From: Eublepharis macularius
Taxonomy: Eukaryota > Chordata > Lepidosauria > Squamata > Eublepharidae
Direction: 5' to 3'
Assembly: GCF_028583425.1 (NCBI RefSeq)
Contig: NC_072791.1
Coordinates: forward strand, 34,541,368 to 34,605,367
Length of the DNA: 64,000 nt
A program made the position numbers and the translations under genes. The notes under the pieces were generated by a model. The model ran no database searches. It saw only the letters and a program-made list of their open reading frames with translations, and was not told where the DNA came from. Below are positions 23,336 to 32,744 of the stretch, in pieces. How positions within the stretch are numbered: the first letter of the stretch is position 1; each line of letters starts with the position of its first letter.

Positions 23336-24228
23336 CCAGCCACAGCACCATGCTGGCATTTATTGTTGCCCATATCGAAGCCACGCAATGTCACACCAGT
23401 ATGTAAAAGATATAGCAGATAATGAACAGAAGATGCTTCCCACTCTTGTCTGTAGCAAATTTGCAGTCTCAATGAAAAATATGATTGCTTAGTGTTGTCT
23501 CGTTAGGATCCAATTATGTGAGATGTATTTTAAATTCAGATTTTTTTTTCTGGGACAGAATAAGGAGAAATCGCCTGAGCAACTAATGGAAAAATTAATG
23601 ACTTGCGTTATAGAACCAGGGGGACCGGAGGCTACAAAGCAAGGAGTTTAAAAAAATATTACAACCCTGCTTATTTACAGTACCGAGTACATATTGCTGC
23701 AAGTGTGCTTGGAAATGTTGTCACTTACTAGGCAAATACCTTGCTATTTTATCAGCCCTTTGAGAACAGCTGGCAGGAAAACTACAAAGGCCCCATGCAA
23801 CATTTTAGGTGTGAAGCCAACACCTACAATCTGGCCCCCTCCTCTGTTAAAATGAATTTAGGTCATGAGAAATTCACTTGGTTGATTGTCTACACATCTG
23901 TAGCCCTTATAGTAATGCCACCGTTAGTGTGACTCAATGGCTGTGTGCAACAATTGGTAATTAATGTAGGGTTTATAGTAAAGCAATAAATCCAAGAACT
24001 GAATTCCAGACAATGGAATTGTGATTCCCAGGCCAAACTTGTAATATTCTGGCTGTGAATGCACAGCCTATGCTGGCACTAATGCATAATATATTGTTAT
24101 TATATACAGTCACTCATCTATAGCTTAGGCACGCATAGGGTCTGTGGTATGTCCTGCATGCAGAGTTAGATTCAGCACTGGGTGTTCAGATTTGACAGCC
24201 ATTTTGTTTTTCTCAATGTGCTGCCCAG
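23336..24228. other. Unassigned DNA
   Basis: No gene or element recognised; moderately AT-rich. Confidence 0.4.
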
Positions 24229-24236
24229 ATTAGCAG

Positions 24237-25036
24237 TAGAGATGGGCACGAACAGCAATATGAACCAAAAAAAGCCACGAACAGCCCAATCTGCTGTTGG
24301 CAAACAAGCTGTTCATGATGCCCCATTCTAAACAAACAGGTGGTCATTGCAAGCTTCGTTCATTGCTGTTCGTCAAGCCAGACGTTCTGGCACCTGCAAT
24401 CAATTCCCTTGGCAACATAGACAGGGATTGTCTGAACTCTGTCTGAACTCCTGCTGTTGCCCTGGAAATCCTAAACTTTAAATTGCTGTTGCCTAAACCC
24501 AATTTAGCTCGATAGGCAGGTCTTCCTTCCAAGTGTGGAAGGACTTCCTTCCTTCCTTCCTTCCTTCCTTCCTTCCTTCCTTCCAAATTTGTTACAAGAG
24601 AGCAAAGACCATGGGGGAGGGGGGCTCCCAGCTCTGACTAATCTTTGCAGACAGTGGAGAGGGAGAGACAGCTGCTGTTGGCTTTTTGATAGACAGGGAG
24701 AGTGCATTGGAGCTTGAATTTTCTTTGTGTGTGGTGGGATATGGATCTACTCCTTCAGGTTCCAGGGCTGTTGCCAGGCTCTGGGGCCAAGCTATTATTT
24801 ACTATTTATACCTTTCCTGCTGCCTGCTCAGGTAGGGTTTCTGGGAGTGGTGCAGTAGGGATCTTGACCAAACTTGGATGATGGCTGGAGGAGAGCCTGC
24901 TGGCCCCTACAAACAGCCAACCACGAACATGTTCGTGAACAGGGCCATGTTCATAGTTGTTCAAGAGTCCCTGTTCGTGGATGGCAATGAACAACGAACA
25001 TCATGTTCAGTTTTTTTCTGTTCGTGCCCATCTCTA
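24237..25036. mobile_element. Non-autonomous hAT-like element with CGAAC iterons
   Basis: TAGAGATGGGCACGAACAG at the left end is repeated exactly, inverted, at the right end (19-bp terminal inverted repeat). Flanks ATTAGCAG and ATTACCTT agree at 5 of 8 positions. Just inside both ends GTTCGTG, GTTCATG and their mirrors (CGAACA, TGAACA) recur many times, for instance between 24930 and 25025. Subterminal short repeats are typical transposase-binding arrays in hAT elements. The middle carries a CTTC microsatellite. No coding capacity was seen. Confidence 0.65.
24544..24584. repeat. (CTTC)n microsatellite
   Basis: About ten CTTC units in a row inside the hAT-like element at 24237-25036. Confidence 0.9.
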
Positions 25037-25044
25037 ATTACCTT

Positions 25045-25529
25045 CTCTAACAAAATAGTGAGAACTATGTCTGCAACACTTTAAAAGCAAGTTTTGGTAA
25101 AATGCTTGCATCGTCTGCATGTGGCCTCCAAGATCAAATCCCCCAAAGAACTGATTCTATAAGGCCACAACTCAAAAGGACCTGATCAGAGTTCTAATCA
25201 ATTTCACCACTTGAATGGAAGGGAAATTCTGCTGGAGGCTGCAAGAAACTTCCTTATGTGTTGATAACTTGAAGCTGAAGGGATGGGAAAGGAGCCCATA
25301 GGAACTATGGTAAGGGGCTCTGTCCCCTTTTGAGCTACTCATAGAAAAAGAAAAGAAAACAATGTCGCACAAAAACCAAAATTCTATAATTAAATTGAAA
25401 ACCCACCGTTTTGCACACAAAGTAGCATTTCTCTACTTCTGTAACGAAATCCTTTGCATGGGAAACTAGCAATCTAATCGATTTTATACCTGAACTAACT
25501 ATAATAAAAAAGTAGCAACTTTTGATTCA
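25045..25529. other. Unassigned DNA
   Basis: No gene or repeat recognised. Confidence 0.4.
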
Positions 25530-25619
25530 TATACTACCTTTCAAAACAACTTAATGCCACACTTAGAGTGGTTTACAAAGTGTGTTATTATTATCCTCAC
25601 AACAATCACCCTGTGAACA
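25530..25619 (-). mobile_element. SINE tail fragment
   Basis: CACTTAGAGTGGTTTACAAAG and TATTATTATCCTCACAACAATCACCCTGTGA are the reverse of the common SINE tail and body junction. Only the 3' part is present. Confidence 0.45.
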
Positions 25620-25990
25620 CCAAGAATACAGAACTCACTGCCTAGACAGAGAGTTCCATCTACAACTTGTGGCTAATAGCCACTGATGGACCTCTGCTCC
25701 ATATGTTTATCCAATCCCCTCTTGAAGCTGTCTATGCTTGAAGCTGCCACCACCTCCTGTGGCAGTGAATTCCCTGTGTTAATCATTCTTTGGATGAAGA
25801 AGTACTTCTTTTTATCCATTCTAACCTGACTGCTCAGCAATTTCATTGAGTGCCCACGAGTTCTTGTATTGTGAGAAAGGGAGAAAAATACTTCATTCTC
25901 TACCTTCTCTATCCCATGCATAATCTTGTAAACCTCTATCATGTCATCCCTCAGTTGTCATTTCTCCAAGCTAAAGAGCCCCAAGTGCTT
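25620..25990 (-). mobile_element. CR1/L2-clade LINE C-terminal fragment
   Basis: On the minus strand 25673-25942 encodes a piece containing RMDKKKYFFIQRMINTGNSLPQEV and SFKRGLDKHM, matching the extreme C-terminus of CR1/L2-type ORF2 proteins (the NSLP..V motif). The remainder of the element is absent. A sister fragment lies at 43940-44490. Confidence 0.65.
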
Positions 25991-26906
25991 TAACCTTTCT
26001 TCTAACCAATCAAATCATTTTCTGCTAGTACTTTGAGCTGATCTGGCAGATGTAAGAAGCAGCAAATCTATGAGTTCTTGACCTTTGAAAAAGCGAGAAG
26101 TTGATTCTGCTCCTTTCTTTGATGTGGAGAGTCCTGAATTGGAGAGTCCCAATTCAGATCAGAACAACAGTGTACAGAGAGAAGAGACTTAAGCCTCTCC
26201 TCTGTGCCATTTCTGTGACCTGAAGCAGCCTGGGAAGCCATCAGCTGCCTCTGTAGGTAGACTTATGTATAGCCATCTGTGCATCTACATATGGCCACTG
26301 GGGCAACTTGAAGCCCCTTGGGGCCCTTTCAGGTGCAAAGGCAGAGGCTTAGGCCCCTCCTGGCTACCCACCAGGGTCATGATTCAAAGTGGATCCCTGC
26401 ACACCTGGGATCTTTGTTATGAGCACAGAAACTGCAAGACATGTCTGATAAAAAATTCTCATAGTGGCCTCAGGGAGAACATGAGGATAATGTAACATAT
26501 AGTTAGGTCACCACTAGCCTTTAGTTAACTCTGGCATTGACAAAGTGCTTACCTGTACCTAGCAGGAAAAGAAACAAGGTGCAGTGGGAGAATCATTTTT
26601 TTTTTGTAATTATAGATCCCAACATATTTTGCTTGTCACTTCATCAGGGATCTGCAAAACCACCACGTCTCTAAATTCTCACCTTGATCAAATGAAATAT
26701 AACCCCCCCCCCCATGTGCCCTACAGCCCACAACTCAGGGCCTGTTGGTGTTTCCTGGCCCTAGGGCAGTTTTTAAATTATAGACAATGAGTATGAGTAG
26801 GGTATAGGGGTGGCACTGTTCTTTTGGATGTATGGGTTTTAATGTTCGTATTCTACTATGGGTTTTAATGTTGTATTTTACTATGTTATTCATTTTAATG
26901 TCTGTA
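25991..26906. other. Unassigned DNA
   Basis: No gene recognised. A C-run of about 11 bases lies at 26703-26713. A short duplicated phrase ATGGGTTTTAATGTT occurs at about 26831 and 26859. Confidence 0.4.
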
Positions 26907-27135
26907 GAGAGCCGGTTTGGTGTAGTAGTTAAGAGCACGGGACTCTAATCTGGAGAGCCGGGTTTGATTCCCCACTCCTCCACTTGAAGCCAACTGGGTG
27001 ACCCTGGGCTAGTCACAGCTCTCTGGAGCTCTCAGCCCCTCCCACCTCACAGGGTGTTTTGTTGTGGGGATAATAATGACATATGGTTGTTGTGGGTTTT
27101 CCGGGCTGTATTGCCGTGGTCTTGGCATTGTAGTT

Positions 27136-27176
27136 CCTGACGTTTCACCAGCAGCTGTGGCTGGCATCTTCAGAGG
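27136..27176 (-). ncRNA. Hammerhead-ribozyme-like motif, left arm
   Basis: Minus strand: CCU, CUGAAGA, an unpaired U, stem GCCAGC with GCUGGU (one G-U), GAAA, the self-complementary ACGU, then C and AGG. CCU and AGG pair as a 3-bp stem I. All core positions fit the hammerhead consensus CUGANGA..GAAA..UH. Confidence 0.55.
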
Positions 27177-27234
27177 TGTAGCACCAAAAGACAGAGACAG
27201 TGACACTAAGAGATCTCTGTCTTTTGGTGCTACA

Positions 27235-27275
27235 CCTCTGAAGATGCCAGTCACAGCTGCTGGCGAAACGTCAGG
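27235..27275 (+). ncRNA. Hammerhead-ribozyme-like motif, right arm
   Basis: Plus strand mirror of the left arm: CCU (27235-27237), CUGAAGA (27238-27244), a stem GCCAG with CUGGC, GAAA (27265-27268), CGUC, AGG (27273-27275). The predicted cleavage would follow the C at 27272. Stem III is only the palindrome ACGU, so activity would favour dimers, as described for Penelope hammerheads. Confidence 0.55.
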
Positions 27276-27619
27276 AACTACAATGCCAAGACCACAGCAA
27301 TACAGCCCGGAAAACCCACAACAACCATCGTTCTCCGGCCGTGAAAGCCTTCGACAATACAATAATGACATACTTTGTAAACCGCTCTGAGTGGGCATTA
27401 AGTTGTTCTGAAGGACGATATATAAATCGAATGTTATTATTATTATTATTTCATTTTAGTATCCTATTATTCATTTTTAATGTTTGTATTTTATATGTAA
27501 GTTGTAATAGGTGTGCCCCCTCTCCTTTTCTTGACTGTAGCAGGAATGGCTGCAAATAGGTTGGCTCCCACCTGTTAACCATAGTTAACATAACACAGCC
27601 AGTGTGGCATCTGCACTGA

Positions 27620-27805
27620 TCCAGAGTAGCTAGAATGTTGGTTTTGGGGGACGGACACCTACGTTCAAACCTCGTTTCGGGAATGAAGTGTGCCCGGCCA
27701 CCATGGGCCTACCTCAGCAAGCTGCTGTGAGGATAAAATGAGATCATCGCATCTCTCACCCCTGGGAGGAAGGGAGCAGGATACAAAAGTGGCAAACAGG
27801 GGAAG
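27620..27805 (+). mobile_element. SINE, second tRNA-related family
   Basis: TAGAATGTTGGTTTTGGGGGACGG, GTTCAAACCTCG (B-box-like), GGGCCTACCTCAGCAAGCTGCTGTGAGGATAAAATG (given in part) and AGGATACAAAAGTGGC are the usual blocks of a different tRNA-related SINE. The head is degraded. Confidence 0.5.
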
Positions 27806-28977
27806 CCATTGATATAGAAGCTTCTTGGTGCAGCTGTATTCCAGCTCAGTTAGTAAACATGTAATTAAAGTTCTGTGCCAAGATCAGTTTGAAGATATAC
27901 AATTGTTCTGGTCTTCAGAGACCCTCCCTGTCTGGGATAAAAGGGCCTGTTATAAAAGAGGCGAATCACAACCTGTTGCTGCCCTGAAATGAAATACAGA
28001 GGAGTTCCCTCACCAGAGCATACTGCCATACTGGATGTTATCCGAAGCTAAATTCGGTAGGGTTTTTTTTTTAGTCCTATGTATATGCAAATAATTTTCA
28101 AACATGCAAATTAGCTAATTATATAATTTACATAAAACACCCCTCAGAGGCACTGCAACTTGGCAGCTAGGAATTAAGCAAAGCTGGTGCTGGCTCTTTC
28201 CACAGATGTTATTTTTCATCTCTGGTTCGTATGCCTTCCCCCTTGTTTCAATTAGCAAGCAGTGTTCCGCATTACATTTTTTCCCCCAGTCGGGTTAAAG
28301 CCTTTATCAGCAGAAAGAGAAACAAACATTTTTAGTTTCAGAGTTGAAAGGGTTCTTCCAAATGAGATATTGCACATGAAAGTCATACCTTTTGGTGCTT
28401 GATTCCCACTGCACTCCGTCACCCCCCCCCCATCCCTTCTGCTCACCTGACTGAAAGGGCTCCAGATCAAAGGAGTACAAGTAACTCTGCAGTCAAGGTG
28501 GCACAATGCAGAGTGGGTTGCTGATAAGCGACAGCAGTTCAAATAATTGCTCAAGAATTTATTGGGCAACATGATTAATGATTATGGAAATACGATGACC
28601 TGATACCAAAGGGAGCATGATATGGCTGATGGAGTGGGCTCAGCCTACCAGCCATGTACCTAGAAAGTCATAATTATTTGCTTAAAAGCTTTACCTTTTC
28701 ACATTCACCTTTGTAGGAGAAGTTGAATGACAAAAATACATTGTATAGGTTAGAAGAAAGGTTTCCCCCCAACCTTCTTATGTCCTTTTTGTTAGAGTGG
28801 AACTACATCTTCTGAGAAACACAGGGCTGCCACCAAAATGGGCATCCTTGTAACAGGTAGCAGTGCTCATCCTCTCCTGCCAAGCCATACCCTGCTATAT
28901 TTCCTTGCTTTGGTTTGTGGCATCCAGTTATGAGATGTAAAAAATTATAACATCTTGATGTCATGCCACAGAGTAAG
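27806..28977. other. Unassigned DNA
   Basis: No gene recognised. A C-run lies at 28422-28431. Confidence 0.4.
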
Positions 28978-29040
28978 TTATAAGGGGAAATTATGGTGTT
29001 CTTTAAGAAAAGATTACTGATTTAGTAAGTGTCTGATCAG

Positions 29041-29275
29041 ACACTTGAAGGGGGTTGGAGGGGGCGGTGCCATGTCGGCCTCCCACCTTTGGGGTGGGGT
29101 GGGGGTTCTCCCCACCATTGCACTTGGTTAATTTATTTCATTATTGTTTTGTATGTTGATTTTAGTATTGTTGTTTTCTTGTTTTTCTTGATTTTAACTT
29201 GTTCATCACCCAGAGCCCCTGAGGATGGGCAGTATATAAATTGAAATATAAATAAAATAAATAAAAATTCTACAG
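29041..29275 (+). mobile_element. L2-type LINE 3' UTR
   Basis: The block from GGCGGTGCCATGTCGGCCTCCC through the TTGTTCATCACCCAGAGCCCCTGAGGATGGGC stretch (in part) to the tail AAATAAAATAAATAAAAA is the mirror of 58530-58760. It is a short 5'-truncated LINE insertion. Confidence 0.75.
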
Positions 29276-29336
29276 TATTATAGGAGAAAAACAGAGAACT
29301 CCATGACATTTTCAGTGGCAGCTGCATGTCACCCTG

Positions 29337-29724
29337 CAGTGCATTGTTTCTCAACAGTTTTGACTCTGGACCCTCTTTTAAACCTACTGGGCTCAGGGCT
29401 CCTGGAAGCCAGTGTCATTTTTTTAACAGGACAACCTTCAGGGATTCTTATGTATAGATACATGAAGCTCCAAGTGCGGCATGCGAGGATCTATATATTG
29501 ATATACTTATCCACCCTAGCATTAGAAGAGGCATAGGACATCTCTGACCCTGAACATCCTTCTTTCTAATACAAGTTAGGCTGATGGGAAACTGGGCATT
29601 CAAAAACCAGTGTGGATCATTGAGGATCCTCTCTCAAGGACCATTCAACTCTTGGAACTTGGCTGATGAGTAGAGGAAGGTTCCAGCCTCCCTGGAACTC
29701 CAGGATTCCATTTCAGAACCACTG
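29337..29724. mobile_element. Possible Charlie-like hAT remnant
   Basis: The left end CAGTGCATTGTTTCTCAAC and right end TTTCAGAACCACTG resemble the CAGTGGTTCTCAA termini of Charlie-type hATs. The flanking 8-mers do not match, so this remains weak. Confidence 0.3.
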
Positions 29725-30269
29725 CCATAATGTATAGTTCCATCTTCAGAACTCATTGAATGACATAATTTTAATGTAGACATTGGACATTTTTGAAAAC
29801 ATGTTCTCTGCTGTTTCAGAAAAATAGTGGTCATCTTATAATATGTGAGACAGTGGAATGGAGCAAGGAGTAGCATTATAAGGGGAAATTATGGTGTTCT
29901 TTAAGAAAAGATTACTGATTTAGTAAGTGGCTGATCAGCTGAGAAGCTATCCCTAGAAGGTAGTTATTAATGGCTTGCTGTGAAGCTGGAAGAAGCAGTG
30001 GTACTCTGAATGGCTTCATCTTGAACCTTACAGTAGCACTTAGTATATTTTCTCTGTTAACCTGGTTTGAGGGATGAGAGATTTAGGGTAATATACACAA
30101 ACATAGGTAGTACATACAAACATATAACAAGGTCTATCTTACTTTTGCCTTGAGCAATTCATTTCTAAAGATTCATAAGCTTGCAGCACTATAAATGATG
30201 AGTGGATATTTATTAAGACACAACGTTTTCATCTAGCCACACCCTCTAATTTTCCAGGGGTTTTATTTT

Positions 30270-30680
30270 TACTTATTTTATTTGTTATTTATAGTCCGCC
30301 ATTCTCGCTAAGACTCAAGGTGGTTTACACAGAAGTTAGTCAATACAATCAACAGGATGGGACATACAAAAAATGTATGTCGAAATATGGAATCAACCAG
30401 AAACCTGAAAAAAGAACTGAAGCAAAGCATACATATTAACAAGAAGCATTCAGCAATTCAAAAACTACATAGTAGGATCCTACTTTCCACCTGGAAAGTT
30501 GTAAATTTTGCTCTGCAGTTGGCACCTGCGGAAGGCCCTGCTCAGATGAGCAAAGCTGCCGTGGCAGAACATAGGGGGAGAGGTGGTCCTGTAGATATGA
30601 TGGACCAAGGTCATGTGGGACTTTGTATGTGATAGCCGAGCCAGGAGCAGGGATGAAGGCTATGTAAAATTCCTTCTGCC
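30270..30680 (-). mobile_element. L2-type LINE 3' end
   Basis: Mirror of an L2 tail: TTATTTATAGTCCGCCATTCTCGC, ACTCAAGGTGGTTTACACAG, and farther on GGCCCTGCTCAGATGAGCAAAGC. It has the same order as the end of the 20222-21103 element in reverse. No reading frame of note. Confidence 0.6.
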
Positions 30681-30892
30681 ATCCGTGCTCATTTCCCTTA
30701 TGATCAGAATGCCTTCAGGTGAGATGGAAGGCCAGGACCTCTCTGATCTCACTTGAAGTGATCTGAGTCATTCCAGTCACGGAGACAACAATAAATAAAA
30801 CACACAATTCAATTTCTCTCATAGTCCTTCCATTATAAGGAAAAATAAAACCCTTCATCTGGCAACCAGCCCGAAGGGGGTAAAACAGGCCA

Positions 30893-31795
30893 TGTTAGCA
30901 GTCAAGTCATAGCCTCACACTATTAAAGAAGCTTATGAATATGGACATAACATAAGCCTTCCCCCCCAGACATTTCAAGCACGTCTCATTGCCTGGCTAG
31001 GCACAATCAGTTCCCAACTCTGGCTGGAGATGGAAAAATGTGAGTCATGAGGCAAGACTATCAGTCCCACACCTTGGAGATGTGCAAAGATTTAAGACAA
31101 AAGAGTTTCTTCCAGAAACTCCTGTTTTATCTCATCCACACCCTTCCAAATATCCCCTCATCCTTCTTCCCACTTCGGGGTATTCAGGTACCTGATAAGC
31201 CCTTCCAATCCAAATATCGTGGGTCATCAATCACTATTTTTACCTACCATTCCTCCCAGATATGCATAATCATACCTTTCCCAGTTTTATTGTCTCACCT
31301 CTGGAGACAGCCATTAAGCTATTTGTTTTGGGGGCAGAAACATCAATTTTGCCCCAGGATATGTTTTGCAGTATAATTGGACTCTTCAGCTATGTGCTCA
31401 GTGTGTGTATTCTGAACCCACCCATGCACCCTCAGATATGTCTGAGCCCTCCTCTCTTCTCTTCTATGAGATGCTGGCCATCCTCGCTGCTACTTCCAAG
31501 GTCCGTCTTCTTCTCCTAGACTGGTAAATATAACCTGACTCTGAATCTCTATCCCTCTTCCTCACTGATTTCTTAGTTAGCTCTGTGTGTATGCTTTGTG
31601 TATCTTGTGTGCCATTGCTCTTTTATTGCTCCTTTAAGAAAAACTGTTCCTGTTGAACATTAGCCTGTCTATTTGAGAGTGCTGTAAGGGAAAGATCCTT
31701 GTATATATTGGTGGAGATCCTGCTAGTTACCCCATCTCGCTGCACCTCCTTGTATGCTAACTCCCCCAACTTACAAGGACCCGCCCCACCATTTA
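30893..31795 (+). mobile_element. LTR-retrotransposon LTR with short internal remnant
   Basis: Starts with TGTTAGCAGTCAA. It shares ordered blocks with the minus strand of 42215-42876: TGTGAGTCA, AGTTTTATTG, CCTGGAGACAGCCATT, GTATAATTGG, CTTAGTTAGCT-type text, then TATTGGTGGA. The last block lies directly after the presumed LTR end (31707) and would be the primer-binding region. The internal stub TAGTTACCCCATCTCGCTGC is also shared. Class (gypsy or endogenous retrovirus) is not decided; no protein remains. Confidence 0.5.
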
Positions 31796-32736
31796 GGGCA
31801 ACAGCCATGCCAGCAGAAAGACTTAGGCAACCTTGTTACCTCCAGCTCCAATAGATGCACTATATTTCTATACAGAGAAAGAATCTAAACAAATTTCACA
31901 CCACCTCAATTCAATAATGGCTACTGAAACTGTGTATTATCTGAGCCCACCTCATACAACCCATGGTCTCATATTCTTGCTGGCATTCCACTGTCAACAA
32001 TAATTGTATTTCTCTATTAGTGTTCATTTAAGTGGTTTTAGCTGGACCTCAGCCAATCTGAAGCCTGTCTTAATAGCATGTCTGAATATTCTTTTCCCCC
32101 ACAGATAGAATATTTAACTGAAATAAACCTACGTAGCTTTAATCTGCTTGTTTTTTTGTCTTTATTAAAAAATGTAATAAAAAAACGAGAATGTGGGAGA
32201 GAAATAACGTTAATGTGAAAATGGTGTCTTTTTGCAGTAAAATGTCACGTTATAAATGGCAGTTGGTAGATGTGTTGGATATTTTGTAATAAGCAGGTGC
32301 AGTAAATCATAAAGTGCTGCAGGGAATCTATACATGTGAAGATTTCTCTAAATGCAGGGACCTGGGAAAGCATAAACGAGGACTGAGGAATGTTTGAAGA
32401 AAACAGTTCTGTCCAGAAAGGTCCAGGAAAAAGGCCAAAGGCATGTACAGCTTCTTTTAAGGAGAGAGAGAAAACAAAATCCTGTTCACACACTAGCTAA
32501 TATTCCAAATTGTGCTGTGGAAAATATGGCATTTGATTCTGGCCAGTAGCTCACACTATCCTGGATTAATTACCTGACAATCCACTCCAGAATTTACAGT
32601 GAACTGAAAGGACAAAAAGGAAGTTCAGAAAATAAGCTTACGTTAGTTGCCGTTGTAACTCTGGCACAGAAGGAACCTTTTATTAAACTCTGCATTTTAT
32701 AACTGCTGCCTCCTGAATTTCATACCTGGACTTCTG
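31796..32736. other. Unassigned DNA
   Basis: No gene or repeat recognised. Confidence 0.4.
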
Positions 32737-32744
32737 GACATGAG

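Larger units (their letters stand above)
27084..27360. mobile_element. Penelope-like terminal repeat, inverted pair, with target duplication
   Basis: AATAATGACATA at 27072-27083 and 27361-27372 is a perfect 12-bp target duplication. The insert is almost wholly palindromic: left arm from GGTTGTTGTGGGTTTTCCGG, right arm ending CCGGAAAACCCACAACAACC, around a loop of about 13 bases near 27200-27212. Each arm carries a complete hammerhead-like core. A decayed single arm lies at 52294-52410. Assignment to Penelope-like elements rests on the ribozyme motif and the variable-length target duplication, not on protein sequence. Confidence 0.65.
26907..27450 (+). mobile_element. tRNA-derived SINE split by a Penelope end
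   Basis: The head (GCCGGTTTGGTGTAGTAGTT, then GGGTTTGATTCCCC) and body run to 27083. The tail CTTTGTAAACCGCTCTGAGTGGGC..TTAAGTTGTTCTGAAGGACG..ATATAAATCG and a (TTA)n end are at 27361-27450. The two parts are separated by 277 bp of unrelated sequence flanked by a 12-bp duplication. A and B boxes are well preserved. Same family as 19772-20015. Confidence 0.85.
28978..29938 (+). repeat. 63-bp direct repeat pair, 898 bp apart
   Basis: The 63 bases at 28978-29040 recur at 29876-29938 with one difference. The first copy ends exactly where recognisable L2 3' sequence starts. The interval contains that L2 tail and a possible hAT. The length excludes an ordinary target duplication; a local duplication followed by insertions is possible. 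Confidence 0.75.

Noticed and set aside
26907..27083. tRNA gene
   Set aside because: A and B boxes are present but there is no closed acceptor stem or cloverleaf, and the sequence continues into a SINE body and tail found elsewhere in the window.
29337..29724. Firm call of a Charlie hAT
   Set aside because: Termini are reminiscent, but the flanking 8-mers do not match; listed only at low confidence.
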